A DNA stretch of 64,000 nt from Rebecca billardiae RCC1528 (Eukaryota; Haptophyta). Below are positions 53,571-62,991 of the stretch, in pieces (position 1 is the first letter of the stretch; each line of letters opens with the position of its first letter). Location of the stretch: positions 868,001 to 932,000 of the forward strand of contig OZ251224.1 of assembly GCA_965240325.2 (NCBI GenBank), in the 5' to 3' direction. The position numbers and the translations under genes are program-made. The notes under the pieces were generated by a model. It saw only the letters and a program-made list of their open reading frames with translations. It ran no database searches and was not told the origin of the DNA.

Positions 53571-54266
53571 ATGGCGGTGAACACCGCGGGCTCCGCGATG
53601 CTCTCCCAGACGGAGTTGAGACTCGACGCGCTCTCCAATCGCCTGTCGGGCCTTCACGAGGGCCTCCGCTCGGCTGAGCGCGCTCCATCACAGCCGACGA
53701 CCGACCAGTACGCCGACGACGAGCTGGAGGGCGTGCGCGCAGAGATCAGACAGCTGCGGAGCGAGATGAGCAGTACGGCCGCGGCGACAGGGCCCGAGAG
53801 GCCTGCAACCGCGGCCGAGGTCATGGCGAGGATCGGGAAGGAGCATGATACGCGAGCGCTGAGCGAGACCGAGCTGCTGAATGGCGTGGAGGAGATGGGC
53901 GCCGCGCTGCGGCTCGAGATCGCCAAGGAGCGGCGGCTGCGCGACGAGTCAGATGAGCGGCTGGGACGCGAGGCGTGTGCTGATGTCGCACGGCTCGCGG
54001 CCGCGATCAACGAGGAGCACGCGCAGCGAGACCTTCAGGAGCAGCGCCTTGAGCAGCTCGTCGCCGACCACGTGCGAGAGCACGCCAAGGCCCTTGCCGA
54101 GGAGCGCGAGGCGCGAGAGAGTTCGCACGGCGTGCTGCTCTCAATGCTGGAGGAGGTCGCAGCTGGTGCGCGCGAGGAGATCGCGGCAGAGCGCGCAAGA
54201 CGCGAGGCGATGGAGGCGAGGCTGATGCGCGCGCTCGAGCAGCTAGGGGTTCGTCCCGAGCCGTAG
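53571..54266 (+). CDS. Coiled-coil protein, SF-assemblin-like
   Basis: Intronless, 231 residues, starting MAVNTAGSAMLSQTELRLDA. After a short N-terminal segment containing LDALSNRLSGLHEGL, nearly the whole protein is charged alpha-helical heptad sequence with regular Glu/Arg spacing (ALRLEIAKERRLRDESDER, EEHAQRDLQEQRLEQL, AREEIAAERARREAMEARL). This N-terminal head plus segmented rod is the pattern of SF-assemblin/beta-giardin, which forms striated microtubule-associated fibres at the flagellar base. The length is a little short for the family. Another coiled-coil protein cannot be excluded. Confidence 0.6.
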   Translation: MAVNTAGSAMLSQTELRLDALSNRLSGLHEGLRSAERAPSQPTTDQYADDELEGVRAEIRQLRSEMSSTAAATGPERPATAAEVMARIGKEHDTRALSETELLNGVEEMGAALRLEIAKERRLRDESDERLGREACADVARLAAAINEEHAQRDLQEQRLEQLVADHVREHAKALAEEREARESSHGVLLSMLEEVAAGAREEIAAERARREAMEARLMRALEQLGVRPEP

Positions 54267-55345
54267 GCTCGCGGGCTGCGCCGTCGATAGACGATAGCTA
54301 GTGGATCCGGACGCCCTCCGAACGCTCAACCCTGGACCCTGCCCGGTCGGGCCGGTTCATGAGCCCCTGGCTGCGCTGGCTGGGGTCTCGCTGCCACAGA
54401 ACCCGCCGTTTTTTGCGGACGAACCTGGCACATCAACTTCACCGTTACCCGAGTGGCTACTGTCTCGGACCGGCTGGCGGCTGTTTGACTCTCTTGGCCT
54501 TGCAGCGTGATCAGCGAGCAGTCCGAGCCGCACGCCGGGGCGGGGGTCGGGGTCGGGGAGTACCGCGCCCCTTCTCCGCGCGGGCTCATCAGCGGCACTC
54601 TCTGATTCTCTCGGCTCCGCGCGGCCGCGGGCACGCGGTGACGGACCGTGTAAGGCGTGAGGCCCCGCGTCAGTCTAGACTCGCCGTCATGTTTATTTAT
54701 CGATTACGTTATTTGTTTACACTTGCAGTGCCTTCGCGGGCTTGCCACCGTGAGGCCGAGCCCCGAGGGGCTCCTCCGCGCGGGTCCACAGACACTCCAC
54801 TCCTGAGGCTCGGGCGTCTCACGAGTCTGACTCTGAGTCACTGAGTGACTGAGTGAGTGGCGGCAGCCACCGTCTCACTCTGCGTCTCTGCGGCCCACTG
54901 CCTGCTGCCAGTCAGAGACGGTGAGACTTGACTACGGGCTGACGGCACTGTGGCACTGGCAGGCGGAGCAGCGATGGCTGCGATGCAGCTATTGATCACT
55001 GATTGTCTGATATCCGACTATTGAGTATTGATCGATGCCTATGGTATTACAGGGCCATCAGGGATGGAACTGCCACGCGACAGGCACGCGCGCCCGTGCG
55101 GGCGCGCCACTCTGGTCCCGGGATCAGCCACAATGTGATACATGCAGCAGTAGCTGAGTTAGGAACTTAGGATCCAAACGACCGGACTCCCTTGCGCGCG
55201 ACGGTCGGTCGCGCCGGTGCCCGGTCGGCAGTGGTCGTGCCTTCGCGCCTTCTCAGCAGTCATTTTAAGTCCCAACCGCTGCTCCGCTGGCGAGTCGCGC
55301 CGTCGCGGCGGCGCTTTGACAAACGCGCGTGCGCTTTCCCGCATC
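54267..55345. other. Intergenic region, no gene seen
   Basis: About 1.1 kb. Contains GAGTGACTGAGTGAGTG-like simple sequence near 54835-54860. Probably includes the promoter of the glycosyltransferase at its right end. No ORF with family resemblance. Confidence 0.55.
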
Positions 55346-56674
55346 ATGGCGCCAGCATGGCAGTGGCAGCTGCGGCACAAGGTGCACCGCCTTGTCGACG
55401 ACCCACGTTCTTACTTCGGTGTGCTGTACGGGAGCATCGCGATCATGTGGCTGGCATTCCTCGTGCGCTGGGCTCTGCACGAGCCCCAAGGGTCTGCGTG
55501 CGAGGGTGCGCCGCAGTGGTGGATCAACACGGGCGGAGCTAACGTGAGCGCGCTGCCGCACGACGTCGAGTTCAGCGAAGGTGCGCCGCGCGCGTCTGCG
55601 TGCGCCGCGTGCTCGCGATGCGCGTGCGGCACATCTCGCGCGCGGCACGCGCCGAACGCGCCCCCCACGCCCCCCGCGCCGCGTGCAGGCAGGCTGCGCT
55701 TCATGAGCATCTGGTCGACGGCGGGCAACTTTTCGGACAAACACATGCGCAGCGTCGAGAGCGTCTTCTTCCACCACCCGAAGGCAAGCTTCCACCTGTA
55801 CTCGAACGAGCTGCCGCACGACGTCCTGGCGCCGCTGGCCCAGCTCGGGTACGACGTGAACGTGCGGCGGTACGACCTGCAGGCACTGCTGGGCGACACG
55901 CCGGCTGCGCCATGGCTGCAGGACCTCGAGCGATGGCAGGCGGGCAAGTACTACTACAGCCACGTGACGGACGTGATGCGGTATGCGCTGCTCTTCAAGG
56001 AAGGCGGCGTCTACATCGACACGGACGTGATCGTCGTGCGCCCGATCGTCGTGAGCACGGCGGCCTCGCCGCCGCCGTCGCCCGCAGCGCGGCAGCACCA
56101 TGATCGCCCTCTGATCGACTCGCTGGGCGGGCCGCCCGAGCCCGCGGCTCCCGCGCCGCTCGCGCCGCACTCGGTCGGCGCCGAGGCGCACGCCGTCGGC
56201 ACGAACACGCCCATCCTCAACGGCGCGGTGATGGTCTTCTCTCGCGGCAGCCCCTTCCTCTGGGCGGCGCTGCGCGACTTTGGGCACACGTACCGCGACT
56301 ACGAGTGGGGCTGGAACGGGCCCGAGCTGCTCACGCGCGTGCGCAAGCGGTGCCCGGCGCACGTGGCCGTGCTGTCCGAGGCGCGCTTCTACCCCTTCCA
56401 CTGGGAGGAGGTGGACATCTTCTCGGGCAGCGACCACGCGCAGCAGCAGAACGACATGTGGCACGTGATCAGCGAGCGCTCGTACACGGCGCACCTGTGG
56501 AACAAGAAGTCGGGTGAGTTCAGCGTGTCCGAGCGCAGCCTGTACTACCGGCTGCTCAACGAGTTCCGCGTGCTCAAGGACGGGGCGCAGGGCGTGCAGA
56601 AGCCGCGCGTCGATGGCAGCACGGCCGACAGCACGGCATCTGCGTCGCGCGAGCCGGTTGGGGCGACCATATGA
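55346..56674 (+). CDS. Type II membrane glycosyltransferase, alpha-1,4-glycosyltransferase-like
   Basis: Two exons, 55346-55580 and 55689-56674, giving 406 residues; the 108-bp intron (GTGCGCC...GTGCAG) is three-fold and stop-free. A short cytoplasmic N terminus is followed by one signal anchor (VLYGSIAIMWLAFLVRWAL). The catalytic part has the Gly_transf_sug pattern: HHPKASFHLYSNELP, DVMRYALLFKEGGVYIDTDV with the DTD metal/nucleotide-sugar motif, and then the A4GALT-type C-terminal block NGAVMVF and WGWNGPELLTRV. This matches the family of Golgi alpha-1,4-galactosyl/N-acetylglucosaminyl transferases. Donor and acceptor are unknown. A Pro-rich insert follows the DTD motif. Confidence 0.88.
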   Translation: MAPAWQWQLRHKVHRLVDDPRSYFGVLYGSIAIMWLAFLVRWALHEPQGSACEGAPQWWINTGGANVSALPHDVEFSEGAPRASACAACSRCACGTSRARHAPNAPPTPPAPRAGRLRFMSIWSTAGNFSDKHMRSVESVFFHHPKASFHLYSNELPHDVLAPLAQLGYDVNVRRYDLQALLGDTPAAPWLQDLERWQAGKYYYSHVTDVMRYALLFKEGGVYIDTDVIVVRPIVVSTAASPPPSPAARQHHDRPLIDSLGGPPEPAAPAPLAPHSVGAEAHAVGTNTPILNGAVMVFSRGSPFLWAALRDFGHTYRDYEWGWNGPELLTRVRKRCPAHVAVLSEARFYPFHWEEVDIFSGSDHAQQQNDMWHVISERSYTAHLWNKKSGEFSVSERSLYYRLLNEFRVLKDGAQGVQKPRVDGSTADSTASASREPVGATI

Positions 56675-56903
56675 GACACGCCACACACGAGTCAGTCGAC
56701 AGACGTACGCTGACGGTGCCCGGGTGCCGACCGTGCCCACGCGCGCGCGCGCGTTCGAGGAGCGCGCGCTCGACGGGCGAGTGGTTGCCTGGCGCGCCGC
56801 GGAAGAGGCGGGAGACGGCGTTCGCGCTCACGAGGTCAGGGAGCGGCAGGTGCTGCGTGATGCTCTCCACCAGGTCGGTCGGCAACATCGCCACAGAGAT
56901 CAA
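56574..56903 (-). CDS. Small F-box-like ORF, antisense overlap with the glycosyltransferase 3' end
   Basis: 109 residues. The N terminus, MLPTDLVESITQHLPLPDLVSANAVSRLFRGA in part (LPTDLVESITQHL, VSANAVSRLFR), fits an F-box, which links SKP1-cullin ubiquitin ligases to targets. After residue 40 the sequence is low complexity, and the last 100 bp overlap the end of the glycosyltransferase on the other strand. It may be a short gene, a first exon whose next exon lies on the minus strand further left, or a remnant. Confidence 0.45.
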   Translation of the reverse strand: MISVAMLPTDLVESITQHLPLPDLVSANAVSRLFRGAPGNHSPVERALLERARARGHGRHPGTVSVRLSTDSCVACLIWSPQPARATQMPCCRPCCHRRAASARPAPRP

Positions 56904-57666
56904 ATAGGGTGAGGACGGTGATGAATGAGGGTGAGGACGCTGCGGACGTGTGGTACCATATCTGGATCGTCGATTAATATTCGAGCAGTAGCCGCCTTAT
57001 ATAATACGTCATCAAATACGATACAAATAATTAAATATTTAATAAACTATACTCGGCGTAGCCGGCAGCCGCGCAGGTGAAGCGGGGGCACTTGGTGTCT
57101 CGGTCTAAGTGGTTCGAGGTTGGGTGAGGGTGGTGGTTGGTTGCCGGGGCTGGCCCACCCTTGGCGGCGGAGGAGGCCAGGAGTCCGGACGCCAAGGCGG
57201 CTGGGTGCGTACCAGCCAGGGGCTGGCCAGGGTAGGGCTCAGTGACTCTCTGGGCTGGAGGCTTCCGGCCGCCCGAGTCTGATCACCCGGAGCCCGTTAT
57301 AAAGGGGAATATATTAATAAAACCACTTGTAGAGGTTGACGGTGATCTCAAGATCTCTGCATGATTAATATTCTTCGTTTCCGTACAGTCTTACCCGAGG
57401 CGGCGGAGGACGGTACCTGAGCGGGTACACCGCGGTATATATCTGGGGGGCGGGCGTACGTGTGTCGATGCAAGGTCGATGCCTCGCCTCGACTTTTTTT
57501 TGATGGGCCCAAAAAAAATTCACATTGTCAGCTTGCATCCGTGCGTCCGCCATCGTTCGCAGGATGCGCCGGCTTATTAGCAAAAGCAGGCAAGCAAGTC
57601 GCATCGTGCTTGGCAGGCTGACGGCTTAGGAACGCTGACAGCGCCAGCCCCAGGCGAACAGCGCCC
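56904..57666. other. Intergenic region, AT-rich in part
   Basis: AT-rich at about 56970-57060, with TTAATATTC repeated. Several GG-rich tracts occur at 57120-57250. No gene is seen. Confidence 0.5.
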
Positions 57667-59284
57667 ATGCTTGCGAAAACATGGGGCGTCACGCTCGCAT
57701 CGATGAGCTTTACGTCGGGGGTGCGCGCTGGGCCCACCCTTGCGGTCGCTTTTGCTGGGGACGCAGCGGCGATCGTGCGTGTGCAAACACGTGCCACCCG
57801 CGCACGCGCTGCGCTGCTGCCACAGGCGGTGACAGACATATTCAAGAAGAAGCTGCTGGCGATGGGGCTTCTGCCAGGTGCGCGCGTAGCCCCGTGCATC
57901 CGCACCCTCGCCAGCTGCGCCGCGCCGACCAACGCACTCTGCTCCGGCCACGGTGTGCGCAGTGGAGGTGATCGCCGGCTGGTGCACGTTCGACTTCCTG
58001 ATCCTCGTGACGGCGACGACCCTGTTTGATCCGCTGCCCAACCTCTTTGCCTTCAACGAGGTCCTCTGGCACTCCGTTGTGGCGAGCGCCGCCTTTAGCG
58101 TCACGGGCTCCGTGATGCACGCGCTCGCGATCAAAAAGGTGCGCCACCCACACGGCGGCATGCGCATGCGCCACGCCGCGTGACACAGGCCGACCCCCTC
58201 CTCTTGCACCGCTACTCGCTCTGCTTGCAGGGAGGGCTCGTGTCCGTCCCGTTCCTCTCGTTCAACCCCGCCTTCTCGCTGCTCATCTCCTCGTACCTCA
58301 ACAAGGAGTTCCCCTCGCCGCAGGGCATGTTTGGGGTCTTCATTGTGACGGTCGGCGCTCTCTCGCTGTCGTACGCGATGACGCTGCCAAGAGCCACCGC
58401 GCCACTCACGCCTGGCCGCGGCTCGGCGGGCGCGGGGGGCGGGGGCTCGGGCTTCCTCACGGGCGCGTCCGACGATGGCGTGCACGGCAGCAACGGCGAG
58501 CGCTCGCGCAAGCACGCCAACGGCTCAGCGCACGAGCTCGACCAGCACTCGTCGGACACGCCCACGAAGCGGTTTGGCAAGGGCGCGTACAAGAACGCGC
58601 AGCCCACGCCCGCGGAGGCGCGGAAGGCGTCCATCATCATGACGGCGGTGGGCTTCTGCTGGGCGTGCGCCTCGTGCATCGAGAAGCGTGGGCTCGTCAC
58701 CTCGCACATCCAGCCGGCGCACTTCCTGCTGTGCCAGAAGGTGCGGAGCTGCGGCGCCGCCTCATGGCCCAGGGAAACTCAGCCGGCACTCACGCTGCGC
58801 CGCACGCCACCCTGCCGCGCGCGCCTCGCACGTGCACAGCTATGCATGGCCACCCCAGTGCTGAGCTACGTCCTCTACATCAGACTGCCACAGACAGGCA
58901 GCAGCAAAGCGGAGAAGCGCGAGCTCCCGCAGCACTCGGGCTGCTTCAAGCGCAACTCACTCATGATGCTCTTTGTGTCCGCCTGCCTGGTGCGGCGCGT
59001 GTGGGCGCCGCGCGTATGCGCGCGCCTGCGAGGAGGCGAGCCTGAGCACGCTCCCCACCGCCTCGGCGCCGGCCTGCCGCGCGCAGGATGCGTTCACGGT
59101 TCTGACCTACCTACTCTCGCTCGAGTTGATATACGTCAGCTTTGCGCTCGCTCTCAAGCGCGCAGGCGGCGTGCTGTTGGCTGTGCTCGGTGGCCGCGTG
59201 CTCTTCAAGGAGGTCGTGACACCGTCGGCATGGGCGGCAATCATGGTGATGATTGTCGGCGTGATTCTCATCGTCACAAGCTGA
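57667..59284 (+). CDS. EamA/DMT-type ten-helix membrane transporter
   Basis: Five exons: 57667-57877, 57963-58138, 58231-58740, 58840-58989 and 59087-59284. Introns are 85, 92, 99 and 97 bp. About ten hydrophobic helices are spread over the exons, for example VIAGWCTFDFLILVTATTLF, FSLLISSYL with upstream NPAF, GMFGVFIVTVGALSLSYAM, and the last helix AAIMVMIVGVILIVTS. A hydrophilic Gly/Ser/His-rich loop lies between helices 4 and 5. GGVLLAVLGGRVLFKEVVTP is typical of the second EamA repeat. The 5' end is uncertain: a CACAG acceptor at about 57826 could start the first coding exon, and the N terminus before AVTDIFKKKLLAMG does not look like a membrane protein. Substrate is unknown. Confidence 0.75.
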
Positions 59285-59506
59285 CCATGGCAGCGATGCG
59301 CAGTCATGCATCGGATGCCCAGCCGTGCTTGTGCAGTCGGCGCCCAGATCCAAGGGTGGCGAGGGAAGGCGGCGGCGGAACCCGAGGGCGAGGGGCGCCC
59401 ATCCGCACAGACCGTGACCGTCCCGGGCGGCAGCCGCTGGGCCCGCTGGCCGCCTGGCCGTGGAGACGATCAGCGTCAGCTGATCGTCTACTCATCTATA
59501 TTGCTA

Positions 59507-59571
<65 letters not shown>

Positions 59572-59629
59572 ACTCCGGTGTGTCAGTGTGTGTGTCACAC
59601 TGTGTGTGTGTGTGTGTGTGTGCTGTGTG

Positions 59630-59674
<45 letters not shown>

Positions 59675-59899
59675 ACTATTTAGTCGATCAGTTCCGTAAT
59701 AAGTCAGCTGATGCCTGATGCCGATGGCTGCGGCGCCTGCGGCTGATCCGTATTCGCGCGGTCCGTAGTCTAATAGTAATATCGCCATCGGATGTGAATT
59801 GTTCCGAGATCGCATCGACCTCTGGTGGCTCGGTCAACAGCGTCAGCTACTAGCAGTACGTGATGAGGCTGTAATACTGAAGCCTTCAGACGACGAGCA
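59285..59899. other. Spacer between transporter and phosphoglycerate mutase stops
   Basis: Holds the microsatellites at 59505-59668 and no recognisable gene. The two flanking genes converge here. Confidence 0.6.
59505..59668. repeat. AT and GT microsatellites
   Basis: A run of about 30 AT units (59508-59568) is followed by GT-rich runs to 59668. Alternating purine-pyrimidine sequence can adopt cruciform or Z forms. Runs of this kind are likely to vary in length between isolates. Confidence 0.95.
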
Positions 59900-60895
59900 T
59901 CACGCCAGCGCAAGCTTCTGCGTCATCTGGCATGCAGCCGGCACAACTTCGCCCATCTTCAACTTGCGCCCGCTGTCCAGACGCGACGACTCCGGCGCAC
60001 CAGCCGTGACGCCATCCAGCACGTCCAGCCGCGGACCGTGCGAGTGTGCCGCAGCGCTCTGCGCCTGCAGCCGGCGCACGCGATCCTCGTCCCCCAGGAA
60101 GTACCCGCTTGTCCCTGTCAGCGCGATCACGTTTTCGCTGTCGTCCAGCATCGCGCGTGATGTCACGGGGTGGAGTTCGGAGTCGAACTCGAAGATGACA
60201 GGCGTGGCCTGTGGCAGCTCGAACGTGGACATTCGCTCGTCCGAAAGCCCCTCGATCTCGCGCACCGCACCGCGCAGCATGTTCCCGTGCCCCGCCACCA
60301 GCACCGTCTTCCCTCGGCGCAGCAGAGGGCCGATGCCGTGCCGCCACAGCGGCCGGTAGCGGTTGCACGCGTCGATGAGGCTCTCGGCCGAGGGGCCGTC
60401 CACGCGGCACGAGCGCCGGAGCTCGACCGGCGCGATTCGCGAGCCGAGGCGACTGGCGACCTCGGGCAGCAGCCCCTGCGCCGCCGGCGGCCGCGAGCGC
60501 GGGTTTCGTCGCCAGTCAAAGACGATCTCCTCGCCGTACTGCAGCGCCAAGTCGCGCTTGTTCTCGCCCGTGAGGGCGCCGCAGTGCTGCTCGTTCAGCC
60601 GCCAGCTGCGGATGACGGGGATGTCAGCGTCCAGCTCGCTCAGGACCAGATCGAGAGTCTGACTCGCGCGTCGCAGCCGCGAGCAGAACGCTGTGTCCAC
60701 ACTGATCCCATGAGTGCGCAGAAGCGCGCCCGCGTTCGCCGCCTCGTCCCGCCCACGCAGCGTGAGACCAGGGTCGGCCCAGCCGGTGAATAGGTTGAGA
60801 TCGTTCCATACCGATTGGCCGTGGCGCACGAGGACGAGTCTGCCCGGCGACGTGACAGCCGCAGCCGCCACGAGCGCGTGCAGCGACGTCAACAT
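59900..60895 (-). CDS. 2,3-bisphosphoglycerate-dependent phosphoglycerate mutase
   Basis: Intronless, 331 residues. The histidine-phosphatase core is complete: LVLVRHGQSVWN with the phospho-accepting H25, FTGWADPGLTLRG, the ERR/NEQ-type LNEQHCGALTG, YGEEIVFDWRRNP, and VAGHGNMLRG with the second His. The first 18 residues are hydrophobic (MLTSLHALVAAAAV), which could be a short signal for a plastid of secondary origin or mitochondrial import. About 80 residues at the C terminus go beyond the core. The enzyme interconverts 3- and 2-phosphoglycerate in glycolysis. Confidence 0.93.
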   Translation of the reverse strand: MLTSLHALVAAAAVTSPGRLVLVRHGQSVWNDLNLFTGWADPGLTLRGRDEAANAGALLRTHGISVDTAFCSRLRRASQTLDLVLSELDADIPVIRSWRLNEQHCGALTGENKRDLALQYGEEIVFDWRRNPRSRPPAAQGLLPEVASRLGSRIAPVELRRSCRVDGPSAESLIDACNRYRPLWRHGIGPLLRRGKTVLVAGHGNMLRGAVREIEGLSDERMSTFELPQATPVIFEFDSELHPVTSRAMLDDSENVIALTGTSGYFLGDEDRVRRLQAQSAAAHSHGPRLDVLDGVTAGAPESSRLDSGRKLKMGEVVPAACQMTQKLALA

Positions 60896-61287
60896 GCCGA
60901 AACCGCGATTCAGGCAGCTTCCTTGGGCTTCTCAGTTGTCGGAGCGTGCCGGCCCGTTGACGTGGCCGCTCCGACCGAACGAACGAGTGGGCCGATTCCC
61001 GCCGGAAATCGGAAATGGCCAATGATCGATTGATCGTCACAATTTCAAATTACGCGTAATTTGGGCCAAGCATTTCGGCATGCCGTGGATTCTCTCCGGA
61101 CGGGAGGACGCACGTCCGGACTTTTGGCGGGCTTGCCCCGTCGCGCTCGTGCCGCGGTCCTGGGCAGGCGCTCGACCTCGCGCTCGACGCAACGCGTGCT
61201 TCGCTAACCGTCGCGCGCTAAAATTTTGGCCGCCGCCGCGCTGGTTCCCACGTCCGCCAGGGCCTGCCCCGCCGCCGATAGCGCGAC
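60896..61287. other. Intergenic region
   Basis: Probable promoter of the phosphoglycerate mutase. Contains AATTTCAAATTACGCGTAATTTG near 61040-61062, an imperfect AAATTACGCGTAATTT palindrome. No gene is seen. Confidence 0.5.
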
Positions 61288-61728
61288 ATGATGCACGCAG
61301 CGGCGGCTGAAGCGGGCCACGGCTTCCACTGGAGCAGCGATCCGCATCGTCTAGCTACCCTTTATGAACGACACGCACCCCTGCCGTCGTCGCCGCCTCC
61401 CCCAGGCGCTGGAACCCCGGAGTCGGAGCCAAGCGCGCCCAGAGCGTACCAGTCGCCTCATGAGCGGCTGCGGATGGCTCTGCGCATCGGTGACGACCAG
61501 CGCGCTCAGCTCAACAATTTGCTGTGTATTGACGAGACATTTGCAGACCTGGATACATCCTCGGTGAGTCGCATGTCCATTGGGTGCAAAGCGAGTCCGA
61601 CGCATACCGATCCCGACCAACATCAGCACTTGCGAGAGAGCAACGACACCTGGGGCTCGGTCACAAGCTCAGTGATCTCCTGGCGTTCCTCCCTCATCGC
61701 CGCGCAGTCTATGGACGATGATCCCTGA
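61288..61728 (+). CDS. Small hypothetical protein
   Basis: 146 codons, starting MMHAAAAEAGHG; no introns assumed. The middle has ERLRMALRIGDDQRAQLNNL, a plausible helix, then LCIDETFADLDTSSVSRMS. The C-terminal half is Ser/Thr-rich. No family is recognised. The non-low-complexity composition compared with shadow frames favours a real gene, but support is limited. Confidence 0.4.
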   Translation: MMHAAAAEAGHGFHWSSDPHRLATLYERHAPLPSSPPPPGAGTPESEPSAPRAYQSPHERLRMALRIGDDQRAQLNNLLCIDETFADLDTSSVSRMSIGCKASPTHTDPDQHQHLRESNDTWGSVTSSVISWRSSLIAAQSMDDDP

Positions 61729-62991
61729 GACACGTTTGCACATTCATTATTCGGTCGGTACTGTGCCGATTCTGGAGTCACGACGAGCTCTCCCTGCGAC
61801 CAGGACGCGGCCCGCGACTGATAATTCGGCACAGGCCGGCCGCGGCCGCATGCTACTCTGAGTGAGAGTCGTCGCCGTCGCACTCTTGCCACTTGGCTCG
61901 AGCGGCGAGTGCGGCCCGCGTGCTCGCACAGTGATGGATCTTTGCCGTAATCGTCCGGAACGTCACACTGCGGTCTGCAGGTACCGAGAGTCCCGGATCA
62001 ATAGACAACTTATCATTAGTAACAGGCAGCAGGCTTATCAATTATATTATTCGTCTGCTTATTGAATAAGCCGGCCGCGTAATTATACGCTGCCTGCGCA
62101 GATAATGCGGCGTCGGCCGTCGGACGCGGGACGACTGAGTGAGACGAGGCTTGCATGACGAGCCTCCAGCGGGCACCACAGTAGTATCAATCAATAATAA
62201 ATTTTCGGATGATCTAGGCTGTGCAGCGGGTGGCAAAATCACTGGCATGGCCATGATGCACGAACCGTCACCGGCCTGACCGTATTAAATTATCGCGATC
62301 GTCATATAATTAATTATATATCATTTAAGACGACTGGTGAAGATAAACAATTATGATGTGTCAATCAGCTTGGCGACACATGGTGCTTATAATGACGATT
62401 TTAAAATATTTCAATAATAGTAGTCAGCATCATCGGACGGCACTTAGCCATCAGAACGGCGGATTACTAATGCTAATAATGTCATGCAAATCACAATGCA
62501 CCAATGTCCGAATGACACGGACTGCTGAGTCTCTATCTGTAGTACTTGTAACAGTTACACAGTCTAAGCGGCTGGCCCGCAACGGACGGAACTGCTTACT
62601 GTGCCAGTAAATAAAGTAGTACTGTGACGAACTGACTGTACTTAAACTGTAGTAGTTACTGTAACTGGCGCAGGCATTATTACTATAAATACTATTTCGA
62701 TATATTTACATTTATCCATATATATATATCAGTCTGAGCAATAATACCGACCACAATGGTGTTCATTAATTCAACAGCCGCTTCAGACAGACGACTGAGT
62801 GCCATGCCTCACGCTTCCGCGGCGGCTGTCTCATCGATCGCAGTGATGGTCGACGTCGGATGGAGGTTGATCCCGGACGCTGCGCCGGGGCAGCCCGTCC
62901 CCGAGCCGGCGCCGGCCGCACAGTGTCGTGACCAGCTTCTTTATGATCCGCGCCGCGGTCGGCAGGAGTGCGCGATGGCGGCACCGGCGGA
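61729..62991. other. AT-rich intergenic region, no gene seen
   Basis: The least GC-rich stretch of the window, especially 62040-62740, with many TAAT and TATA runs. No family-like ORF, RNA gene or long repeat was recognised. Confidence 0.55.

Noticed and set aside
59582-59668. GT repeat as a telomere or centromere mark
   Set aside because: Plain dinucleotide repeat between two ordinary genes; no telomeric hexamer array.
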